Below are positions 1 through 5,728 of a stretch of DNA of 9,775 nt, piece after piece (position 1 is the stretch's first letter; every line of letters begins with the position of its first letter). The notes under the pieces were generated by a model. That model searched no databases. It saw only the letters and a list, made by a program, of their open reading frames with translations, and had not been told where the DNA came from. Position numbers and translations under genes: made by a program. This DNA comes from Sphingobacterium sp. UBA1575 (lineage in GTDB: Bacteria > Bacteroidota > Bacteroidia > Sphingobacteriales > Sphingobacteriaceae), in contig DCOH01000066.1 of NCBI GenBank assembly GCA_002322865.1, positions 8,531-18,305 on the forward strand, in the 5' to 3' direction.

Positions 1-19
1 GTACCTCCTCGCAATGACG
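1..19 (-). repeat. Dispersed palindromic repeat, truncated by window edge
   Basis: These 19 bases are identical to the right end of the inverted copy in the 3860-3962 element (GTACCTCCTC then GCAATGACG, positions 3944-3962). The rest of the element lies outside the window. It sits 32 nt past the stop codon of the S9 peptidase gene, so like the other two copies it follows the 3' end of a gene. No coding function is visible. Confidence 0.85.
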
Positions 20-51
20 CGTACTTCCCTCCCTTCTACTTCAAAGTCACC

Positions 52-2160
52 TTATTTCAAAGTCTCTCCTAACCAACCAAAAAACTCCCGTTGCCATACC
101 TGCGCATTCTGCCCAGACAATACCCAATGGTTTTCCTCCGGTAAATACACAAACCTACTCTTAATCCCCTTCAACTGCGCTGCTTGGAAAGCTTCCTGTC
201 CCTGCCCGATCGGCACTCTAAAATCTTTACCCCCCTGGAAAATCAAAATCGGTGTATCCCATTTATTCACATGTCTCATCGGGTTATAATCCGTATAAGT
301 TTTAGCATTTGCCTTATCCCAATAAGGTCCGCCAAGATCATGGTTAGCAAAGAACAGCTCCTCTGTTGTCCCATACCAAGACTCCATATCAAACAACCCA
401 CAATGCGAGATAAAGGATTTAAACCTTCCTTCATGCACACCTGCCAACATAAACACCGAATAACCGCCATAACTAGCGCCAATAGCACCTAAACGATCCT
501 TATCCACATATTTCTCTTTCGAAAGGTCATCAATAGCCGATAGGTAATCCCGAATGGCCTGTCCTCCCCAATCCTTTGAAATATCCTCATTCCATTTCAC
601 ACCCCAACCTGGCATACCTCTACGGTTTGGCGCTATTACAATATATCCTTGAGAAGCCATTAATTGGAAGTTCCAACGGAAAGAATACGATTGTGTAGTC
701 GCAGATTGCGGTCCTCCCTGACAGAACAACAAGGTTGGGTATTTCTTGTTCGGATCGAAATCCGGCGGATAGATTACCCAGGAGAATAGATCTTTTCCAT
801 CGCTCGCTTTCGTAACCCTACTTTCCACCTTCGTTGCCGCCATTTTGCTATAATCTGCATCATTCACGGTCGTGATCTGTCTCAATTCCTTGCCTTTGAA
901 CGGGAAGAAAAATACCTCCGTCGCACGGGTCATTTTAGTGGAAGTCACTACCAAGCCTTCCTTGGTCTCTCCTACTATCCCTGTAATATCAAAATCACCT
1001 TTTGTGATCTGGCTGATCTTTGGCTGCATTTTATTCCATACCCCTTTTTCCACGCCCAATTCAAATACCTGAACAGTGCCTCCCACAGGCGCGGTAAAGT
1101 ATATTTTCTTACCATCTTTGCTCCAAGTAAAGGAGTTAACCGTTCCATCCCAATGGGCCGTCAGGTTTACCTTACGGTTGGATCCAGGTTCCAGGATATA
1201 GATATCGTTTTTATCCGCTTCATAACCATCGGTCTTCATACTCAACCAGGAGAACAAGCTACCATCAGGATTGAATTCAGGATGGGTATCATAGCCTAAC
1301 ATGCCTTCGGTCCAGTTTTTGGTCTTTCCGCTAGCCAGGTCATATTGATAGATATCCGTATTGGTACTCTGGGCATAATCGGTTCCGAATTTCTTCTTGC
1401 ACACATAAAAAACAGATTTGCTATCCGGTGCCCAAGCGAAATCTTCAGCCCCACCAAATGGCATCTGTGGCGAATAGAAAGCTTCGCCCTCCAGGATATC
1501 CTTGGCCTCCCCAATCTGTCCATTATCATAACTGGCTACAAAAGGATGGTTGAAACGGCCATCCATCCAGCTGTCCCAATGCCTGTAATCCAAATTATCG
1601 TAGATATAAACATCTGATTTTGGCAAGTCCTTATATTTATCCACGGAATGGTATGGTTTGATCAGGACCGCTTTGCTGAACATGATCTTCTTGCCATCCG
1701 GAGAAATCTTCACATTTTCAAGACCACCTTCTATATTCGTGAGCTGCTTCGCTTCCGAACCATCGATATTCTTTTTCCAGATCTGCCCTTTAAATGTGTA
1801 CAGCACATCCCCATTTTCTTCCACCTTCAGAACAGATTCCGATCCGGCTTCCGAAGTGAACTGCTTGGCGACACCCCCATTTACCGGAATAGTAAAAAGG
1901 TTTTTCTCGGATTTATTTTCATCAAACTGGTAGTTCGAAACCGAATAAACCAATGTCTTTCCATCTTTGGAGAGGCCTTCTGCGGCCACCCTACCTAATT
2001 CCCAAAGTTTTTTGGGCGATAAGGGTTCCAATCCTGGGGTATACATTGTTTTTATAGCAAGTTTCTGCCTATCCATCTTATCTGGAAGATCCTTGGTTCG
2101 TTGTGCCATAGCCATATTACTGATTAATAAGCATGCGCCAATAATGGTTATCTTTCGCAT
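52..2160 (-). CDS. Secreted S9 family serine peptidase (DPP5/acylaminoacyl-peptidase-like)
   Basis: This is a prolyl-oligopeptidase (S9) family enzyme of 702 aa. It probably removes dipeptides or acylated residues from peptides in the periplasm. The N-terminus is a signal peptide (MRKITIIGACLLISNMAMAQ) with a likely signal peptidase I cut near residue 20. Residues about 45-430 hold repeated strand and turn motifs such as SPDGKK, APDSKS, NPDGS and SKDGKK, typical of the PD40/WD40-like beta-propeller. Residues about 445-702 are the alpha/beta hydrolase. The catalytic triad can be read directly: Ser563 in GASYGG, Asp646 in GGKDFRVP and His678 in EENHWV, with QGGP at 481-484 near the oxyanion hole. 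Length and motifs resemble bacterial dipeptidyl peptidase 5, but the substrate cannot be fixed from sequence. The gene lies 139 nt downstream of creD on the same strand, with a hairpin just before its start, so it may have its own control. ATG at 2160 fits the signal peptide. Confidence 0.93.
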   Translation of the reverse strand: MRKITIIGACLLISNMAMAQRTKDLPDKMDRQKLAIKTMYTPGLEPLSPKKLWELGRVAAEGLSKDGKTLVYSVSNYQFDENKSEKNLFTIPVNGGVAKQFTSEAGSESVLKVEENGDVLYTFKGQIWKKNIDGSEAKQLTNIEGGLENVKISPDGKKIMFSKAVLIKPYHSVDKYKDLPKSDVYIYDNLDYRHWDSWMDGRFNHPFVASYDNGQIGEAKDILEGEAFYSPQMPFGGAEDFAWAPDSKSVFYVCKKKFGTDYAQSTNTDIYQYDLASGKTKNWTEGMLGYDTHPEFNPDGSLFSWLSMKTDGYEADKNDIYILEPGSNRKVNLTAHWDGTVNSFTWSKDGKKIYFTAPVGGTVQVFELGVEKGVWNKMQPKISQITKGDFDITGIVGETKEGLVVTSTKMTRATEVFFFPFKGKELRQITTVNDADYSKMAATKVESRVTKASDGKDLFSWVIYPPDFDPNKKYPTLLFCQGGPQSATTQSYSFRWNFQLMASQGYIVIAPNRRGMPGWGVKWNEDISKDWGGQAIRDYLSAIDDLSKEKYVDKDRLGAIGASYGGYSVFMLAGVHEGRFKSFISHCGLFDMESWYGTTEELFFANHDLGGPYWDKANAKTYTDYNPMRHVNKWDTPILIFQGGKDFRVPIGQGQEAFQAAQLKGIKSRFVYLPEENHWVLSGQNAQVWQREFFGWLGETLK

Positions 2161-2171
2161 AGTGATTTCAT

Positions 2172-2205
2172 TTTGCCTGCCAATTTACTAAAGTTGGCAG
2201 GCAAA
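2172..2205 (-). promoter_or_regulatory. Perfect 12-bp inverted repeat before S9 peptidase start
   Basis: TTTGCCTGCCAA at 2172-2183 is exactly mirrored by TTGGCAGGCAAA at 2194-2205, with a 10-nt loop. The near arm ends 11 nt before the ATG of the peptidase gene, so in mRNA the hairpin would occupy the ribosome-binding region. On the minus strand the distal TTTG also forms part of a weak promoter-like match (TTG, 17 nt, TCGCTTTG). It may be an operator overlapping the promoter or an RNA hairpin limiting translation. No U-tract follows it, so it is not an ordinary terminator. Confidence 0.45.
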
Positions 2206-2299
2206 GCGAAATATTAACCATTAAATCAACGCCTATGGCTGAACCATAAGCACCAGATACTGCACAGGTACATCCTGATCGATTCTTTGCCTAATCTTA

Positions 2300-3811
2300 T
2301 CATTTTCTTTCAAATTGGTACCAATCAATCTTGGTTGACAAACGCATAAGAACAGCCAAAATAAGGAAGATACCTACTGTTCCCACGATTAAGGAATAAT
2401 CCTGCAGCTGTAAAAGCACAAAGATAAATAGGTAGAAAATCGACAGGATGACCCCGAACAGCTGTGCTGATTTGGTATTCTTGGTAATGGCTTTGATAAA
2501 GCTCGCAATGAGCAACATGGTCGCCAAGGAAGCTATTAAATAGGCTATATTAAATCCTAGGTGTTCGGAGATGGCCAACAATAAACCATAGAAAAGCACC
2601 ATGGCAAATCCGATCAGGATATACTGGATAAGATGCACGCGCTGTTTCTTGATCACTTCCATGAAAACCAAGGAAACAAAGGTCAATGCGATCACCAAAA
2701 CACCATATTTAGCCACCCGATCGGTCTTTTTGTAATTGTTTACCGCAGGTAGGAAATTGATCTGTACCATATCCAGATCGCTTGAAATCTCCAGGTTGGA
2801 ACCTGCAGCATGAGCAGATTCAGCGGCTGCAACTACTGCCGATTCGGCCATGTAGGATCCCTGTGGATAGGCCGCTGTATGATCTTCGGTATTAAGGTCC
2901 AAACCATCAAAACGGTAGATGTTAAAGGGTTCTCCCAGCCATTGTGCAGGTAATTTCCGGTTGAAGGCCGGAATATCCCAACTTGCCGTGAAACTGTCTT
3001 TCACCTCCCTATCATTAGGAAGGTAACTTCCGTTGAAACTTGGATTTGCCCATTTACCAGTTGCTTTGATCTGTGTCTGTTTGGCAAGCGGCAGGAAATT
3101 CAAGGATTTTGATCCTCGAAGATCCAATTGGAAACTGAATTTTTGTTTGGCAGCCTCCGCATTCTCCAAGGGAAGATCGATCTGAAGATTGCCATTGAAC
3201 AATTTTAGATCCAGGTTGTTCTTGAACATTTCCTTGGATTCATTCCCCCAGGTCATTACCGGATTTTTGGATAAGCCTTTAAAATCCTCGATTCCGACCA
3301 ATAATTTTGATTCTTTCCATTTCAACAAATTGGGATCGATCTTTAAGGTTGCCAGATCAAAGCCTGCAAAGTCGCCATTGACTTTTACCTGGGTGGTATA
3401 GACAACGGTTTCATAGATCCCCCTTTTTCGGGATTCGGGTGCTACCTGTGCCTGGATGTTTACCTGATTGGGCATTAAGAAGGCATAATTAATGACATTA
3501 TTGTAAACCGTTCTTTTTGTGCCGTCGGATAATGTTTCCACCGTTTCGTTTGTTATATCATAGGGAACAGCTAGGATGGGTCCCGAAATGACCTGTTCCT
3601 GACCCCATTTCATGGCAATCTCCTGGGAAACCACGGCTTCCCGCCCCTTTCTTTCCTGGATCAATTCATTGATCATATTTAAAGGGATCAGCATGATGAG
3701 GGTTAGAAAAAAGATGATGAATATTTTGAGAATTACGGATTGCGTAATTCGATCAAATAGCGAAGGCGATTGTATTGGCCTGTTTTCTGGGTTGATATTT
3801 GAACTTTCCAT
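2300..3811 (-). CDS. creD: Inner membrane protein CreD (cell envelope integrity)
   Basis: CreD family inner-membrane protein, 503 aa. In enterobacteria creD is a CreBC-regulated gene linked to envelope integrity and colicin E2 tolerance; its biochemical activity is unknown. One N-terminal helix (about residues 26-46) is followed by a large extracytoplasmic domain with family hallmarks: EIAMKWGQEQVISGPILAVPY (from 64, Trp69 and Pro78 region) and W-ANPSFNGSYLP (254-265). Five helices close the protein at about 368-386, 394-414, 419-440, 449-469 and 472-491. It ends with the typical KIDWYQF. Residues about 301-345 form an Ala/Ser-rich stretch (AESAVVAAAESAHAAGS) between two conserved blocks and look like extra material compared with the roughly 450 aa E. 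coli protein. The stop is TGA at 2300-2302. The gene is downstream of the regulator and Coq4-like genes on the same strand but separated from them by the composite repeat. I found no clear TAnnTTTG promoter in the 48 nt before its ATG. Confidence 0.92.
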   Translation of the reverse strand: MESSNINPENRPIQSPSLFDRITQSVILKIFIIFFLTLIMLIPLNMINELIQERKGREAVVSQEIAMKWGQEQVISGPILAVPYDITNETVETLSDGTKRTVYNNVINYAFLMPNQVNIQAQVAPESRKRGIYETVVYTTQVKVNGDFAGFDLATLKIDPNLLKWKESKLLVGIEDFKGLSKNPVMTWGNESKEMFKNNLDLKLFNGNLQIDLPLENAEAAKQKFSFQLDLRGSKSLNFLPLAKQTQIKATGKWANPSFNGSYLPNDREVKDSFTASWDIPAFNRKLPAQWLGEPFNIYRFDGLDLNTEDHTAAYPQGSYMAESAVVAAAESAHAAGSNLEISSDLDMVQINFLPAVNNYKKTDRVAKYGVLVIALTFVSLVFMEVIKKQRVHLIQYILIGFAMVLFYGLLLAISEHLGFNIAYLIASLATMLLIASFIKAITKNTKSAQLFGVILSIFYLFIFVLLQLQDYSLIVGTVGIFLILAVLMRLSTKIDWYQFERK

Positions 3812-3859
3812 GCGTTTATTTTTTTAGTTCTTTATAGTTGTTTGTTTTATTATTTTCCG

Positions 3860-3962
3860 CGTCATTGCGAGGAACGAAGCAATCTTTCCCCGTCATTGCG
3901 AGGAACGAAGCAATCTTCACCCTAATCGAAAGATTGCTTCCTCGTACCTCCTCGCAATGACG
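3860..3962. repeat. Composite dispersed repeat: two direct copies plus one inverted copy
   Basis: There are three copies of one roughly 27-33 bp unit. Copies at 3860-3886 and 3891-3917 read CGTCATTGCGAGGA then ACGAAGCAATCTT and are separated by TCCC. The third, at 3930-3962, is inverted and slightly longer (extra bases in the centre, GGTACGAG form). The second and third copies can fold into a long hairpin: a 14-bp outer stem (3891-3904 with 3949-3962), a bulge, an 11-bp inner stem (3907-3917 with 3930-3940) and a 12-nt loop at 3918-3929. The same direct-direct-inverted layout and a loop matching at 10 of 12 bases recur at 9683-9775. It resembles a non-autonomous REP/MITE-like element; no transposase is in the window. 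The right part overlaps the 3' end of the Coq4-like gene. Confidence 0.9.
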
Positions 3963-4411
3963 GACCGATAACCTATCAAATTAAAATGCAGCATCTCCTT
4001 AAACTCCACATCATAAAACCTTCCATAAAACCTGCCCTTCTGATACGATTCCCTGTAATACCTAAAATGCTCCGGGAAAACAAATGTTCCCACAAACAGC
4101 ATCCCCAATAGATACAAACTCACCTTTCCATTGCCGAACAATAAATATTGCATCGCAATCTCATCCTGAATATCTGTTCCGGTACCGGTCAGCACATGAA
4201 AAACATCATGGTTCTCCAATGTCGGCATCACATCAAATCCCTTCTCCTGATAGAATACGCCCAATTGATACCCAATAGAACCTACAGGATAATTCAAAAA
4301 CTCTTCTTTCTTAATCCCCCAGGGCGTTTTATTGGCTTTAAAGATCTGGGCATAAATCCTCGATGAATGCGTGTACAGCCAAAGCATAAATTTTAAGCGA
4401 AGTCCTCTCAT
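3917..4411 (-). CDS. Coq4 family protein with repeat-derived C-terminus
   Basis: Coq4-like protein of 164 aa. Eukaryotic Coq4 is a zinc-containing member of the coenzyme Q biosynthesis complex. The family metal motif HDxxHx(11)E is complete here: His68-Asp69, His72 and Glu84 (NHDVFHVLTGTG then DIQDE). The surroundings also fit Coq4: NYPVGSIGYQLG at about 40-51, and a hydrophobic segment YLLGMLFVGTFVF at about 100-112. There is no signal peptide. The last 14 residues (VIARRYEEAIFRLG, 151-164) and the TGA stop are encoded by the inverted copy and loop of the composite repeat, so the native C-terminus has been replaced or cut short. The gene starts with ATG at 4411, 56 nt after the regulator gene, with a palindromic candidate operator between them. 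Bacteroidota normally use menaquinone, so a role in ubiquinone synthesis is not expected and the true substrate is unknown. The protein may still be functional because the metal motif is upstream of the insertion. Confidence 0.85.
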   Translation of the reverse strand: MRGLRLKFMLWLYTHSSRIYAQIFKANKTPWGIKKEEFLNYPVGSIGYQLGVFYQEKGFDVMPTLENHDVFHVLTGTGTDIQDEIAMQYLLFGNGKVSLYLLGMLFVGTFVFPEHFRYYRESYQKGRFYGRFYDVEFKEMLHFNLIGYRSVIARRYEEAIFRLG

Positions 4412-4433
4412 TTTATTTTAATATTTTAAAAAG

Positions 4434-4452
4434 TACTTTGTATTTCAAAGTA
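4434..4452 (-). promoter_or_regulatory. Palindromic candidate operator, copy 2 (upstream of Coq4-like gene)
   Basis: TACTTTG-TATTT-CAAAGTA is a perfect 7-bp inverted repeat with a 5-nt spacer. It lies 22 nt before the ATG of the Coq4-like gene and 15 nt after the regulator stop. The same palindrome, differing at one spacer base and with the same flanking AAAAG, occurs at 5393-5411. The minus-strand TACTTTG half resembles a -7 element, but I see no -33 TTG at the right distance. I infer that it is a binding site for the neighbouring winged-helix regulator. Confidence 0.6.
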
Positions 4453-4467
4453 GTGCTACAAAAAAAA

Positions 4468-4770
4468 TTATTTATACTGTTGTTTTATCAAATTCTCCAA
4501 GGCCAGCAAGTGATTTTCAAAGGCTTTCGCTCCTTTATCTGTCTTACTATACCGCGTATTCGGCTTACGGTCAACAAAAGTTTTGGTCACCGTTATATAA
4601 GCCTCCTTCTCCAGACTTTTCAGGTTCGAAGCCAGATTCCCATCTGTCACATCAAGCAATTCTTTCAAGGAGTTAAAATCATAGGAATCGTTGGCCATCA
4701 GAATACTCATGATCTGAAGCCTAATCCTATTTTCTAAAACCTTATCATATAGCGTTAAATCTAAACTCAC
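4468..4770 (-). CDS. Winged-helix transcriptional regulator (HTH_34 type)
   Basis: A 100-aa DNA-binding protein made of one winged-helix domain, of the small MarR/PadR-like kind classified as PF13601 (HTH_34). The visible landmarks are the N-terminal helices (NRIRLQIMSILMAND), the recognition region LKELLDVTDGNLASNLKSLEKE (about 36-57), the wing YITVTKTFVDRKPNTRYSKTDKG (about 58-80) and a C-terminal dimerisation helix. No ligand-binding domain is present. The start is GTG at 4768-4770, which shares GTGA with the TGA stop of the upstream membrane-protein gene, so translation is probably coupled. This architecture, a small regulator paired with a membrane protein, suggests the membrane protein modulates it or is its target. 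Two identical palindromes flank the two-gene unit and are the obvious candidates for autoregulation. Family assignment is confident; the inducing signal is unknown. Confidence 0.88.
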   Translation of the reverse strand: MSLDLTLYDKVLENRIRLQIMSILMANDSYDFNSLKELLDVTDGNLASNLKSLEKEAYITVTKTFVDRKPNTRYSKTDKGAKAFENHLLALENLIKQQYK

Positions 4771-5387
4771 TTTTCGTATTTCTTATGAACGATCAATCCA
4801 TAGATGATGTGCAATACACCAAATCCCAAAGACCAGAACCAGATCCCATAACCCGGAAATGCCAGTGCCAGTAGCCCCAGAATGATTTCCAGGATCCCCA
4901 GAACACGCACCTCCCTAAAGGTAAAAACAGATGCCGCGGCCAAAGATAGTCCATAAAAAATCAACAAACTAGAAGCGACCAAAGAAAAAACACCTTTACT
5001 GATCAGGATCAAGGAAAACAATCCACCGGTAACCAAAGGTATCGCCATTGCCTTCAGCAAGGCTTTACTTGTAGGGTTCCAGATCGTCTGTCCCGATTTC
5101 TTTGCCTTCGCCTTCGCCATGCTCAGTCCCAGGATAATGGAAAGTAAGAGTACCCCTAAGGCAATCAAGATCAGTTTCCACAATACATCCTCTTCCAGGA
5201 CATAATTATCGCGATATCCAAATTCAGAGATGGTGCCATAAACCGTAAAGTAGGCCAAGGTTGCTCCTAGTAAAGCGATACAACCGATCAACACACCAGA
5301 GAGCCCACTGATGGACATGAACTTCGATGATTTTTCCATCATCGAACGGATCTGACCTATTTCTTTTATTAAATCTTGCTGGTTCAT
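4767..5387 (-). CDS. Six-helix membrane protein coupled to the regulator
   Basis: An integral membrane protein of 206 aa from the ATG at 5387. A short polar N-terminal segment (NQQDLIKEIGQIRSMMEKSSKF) precedes about six predicted helices at residues 28-50, 69-91, 110-130, 135-156, 160-178 and 180-199, ending in basic HKKYEK. I recognise the type as the uncharacterised membrane partner often found beside HTH_34 regulators in Bacteroidota; no enzymatic motif is visible. An in-frame ATG at 5435 would add 16 residues, but I reject it because those codons run through the 19-bp palindrome at 5393-5411 and the candidate -7 element, and because MNQQ begins the family-like segment. Its TGA stop overlaps the GTG start of the regulator. 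It is the first gene of the minus-strand unit. Confidence 0.8.
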   Translation of the reverse strand: MNQQDLIKEIGQIRSMMEKSSKFMSISGLSGVLIGCIALLGATLAYFTVYGTISEFGYRDNYVLEEDVLWKLILIALGVLLLSIILGLSMAKAKAKKSGQTIWNPTSKALLKAMAIPLVTGGLFSLILISKGVFSLVASSLLIFYGLSLAAASVFTFREVRVLGILEIILGLLALAFPGYGIWFWSLGFGVLHIIYGLIVHKKYEK

Positions 5388-5392
5388 AAAAG

Positions 5393-5436
5393 TACTTTGT
5401 GTTTCAAAGTAAGGTAATATAATTGAATCTTTCAAA
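5393..5436 (-). promoter_or_regulatory. Promoter with overlapping palindromic operator, copy 1
   Basis: On the minus strand TTTG (5433-5436), a 20-nt gap and TTACTTTG (5405-5412) resemble the Bacteroidota -33 and -7 elements (TAnnTTTG, one mismatch). The -7 region lies within the perfect inverted repeat TACTTTG-TGTTT-CAAAGTA at 5393-5411, whose twin is at 4434-4452. Transcription would start near 5398, leaving a leader of about 11 nt before the ATG at 5387. A protein bound here would block the promoter, which fits autorepression by the co-transcribed winged-helix protein. The binding protein is inferred. Confidence 0.6.
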
Positions 5437-5525
5437 TATTATTTTCATATTTTTTCAGGAATATAAATTTTCTTGCTCACAAACAACCACTTACAGTAAA
5501 TAGATAAAAAAAGGCAAAAAAAGAC

Positions 5526-5556
5526 TTGACATATATTGGATAGGTTTCTATCTTTG
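5526..5556 (+). promoter_or_regulatory. Bacteroidota-type promoter of tRNA-Leu
   Basis: TTG at 5526-5528, a 20-nt gap, then TATCTTTG at 5549-5556 give a perfect match to the Bacteroidota -33/-7 consensus (TTG and TAnnTTTG). Transcription would start about 15-18 nt before the tRNA 5' end at 5578. Confidence 0.82.
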
Positions 5557-5577
5557 TGGCTCAATAAAATCCTAACT

Positions 5578-5659
5578 GCGGAAGTGGCGTAATTGGTAGC
5601 CGCACCAGACTTAGGATCTGGCGCCGCAAGGCGTGGGGGTTCGAGTCCCTTCTTCCGCA
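5578..5659 (+). tRNA. tRNA-Leu (anticodon UAG)
   Basis: This is a complete class II tRNA of 82 nt. The acceptor stem pairs GCGGAAG (5578-5584) with CTTCCGC (5652-5658), and A73 is at 5659. The anticodon stem CCAGA/TCTGG (5605-5609, 5617-5621) encloses the loop CTTAGGA with anticodon TAG at 5612-5614, reading CUA. The variable arm is CGCC-GCAA-GGCG (5622-5633), and the T-loop TTCGAGT (5640-5646) closes on GGG/CCC plus two G-U pairs. The 3' CCA is not encoded and must be added by CCA nucleotidyltransferase. It has its own promoter and is followed 6 nt later by a strong terminator. Confidence 0.97.
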
Positions 5660-5665
5660 CTTGAT

Positions 5666-5702
5666 ATCCTCCTGAAAATAACCATCAGGAGGATTTTTTT
5701 TT
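5666..5702 (+). terminator. Intrinsic terminator after tRNA-Leu
   Basis: A perfect 10-bp stem, ATCCTCCTGA (5666-5675) with TCAGGAGGAT (5685-5694), and a 9-nt loop are followed by an uninterrupted T-run ending at 5702. It ends only 26 nt before the tig start codon. Confidence 0.92.
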
Positions 5703-5728
5703 AAATTGCGAAAAGCTAAAGAACGAAT

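Noticed and set aside
2131..2160. Lipobox (IGAC) in the S9 peptidase signal
   Set aside because: The cysteine is at residue 10, too early for a lipoprotein signal, and the hydrophobic region continues to a better signal peptidase I site near residue 20.
2231..2251. Hairpin GCCTATGG/CCATAAGC as a creD terminator
   Set aside because: The stem is 8 bp with one mismatch and there is no T-run on the minus strand.
3860..3962. CRISPR-like repeats
   Set aside because: Only three units, in mixed orientation, with 4-12 nt spacers, no leader and no cas genes; the inverted layout fits a REP/MITE-like hairpin.
5445..5660. Minus-strand open frame of 71 codons
   Set aside because: It is the complement of the tRNA-Leu gene and its promoter; the protein-like start is read from the tRNA acceptor and T-arm.
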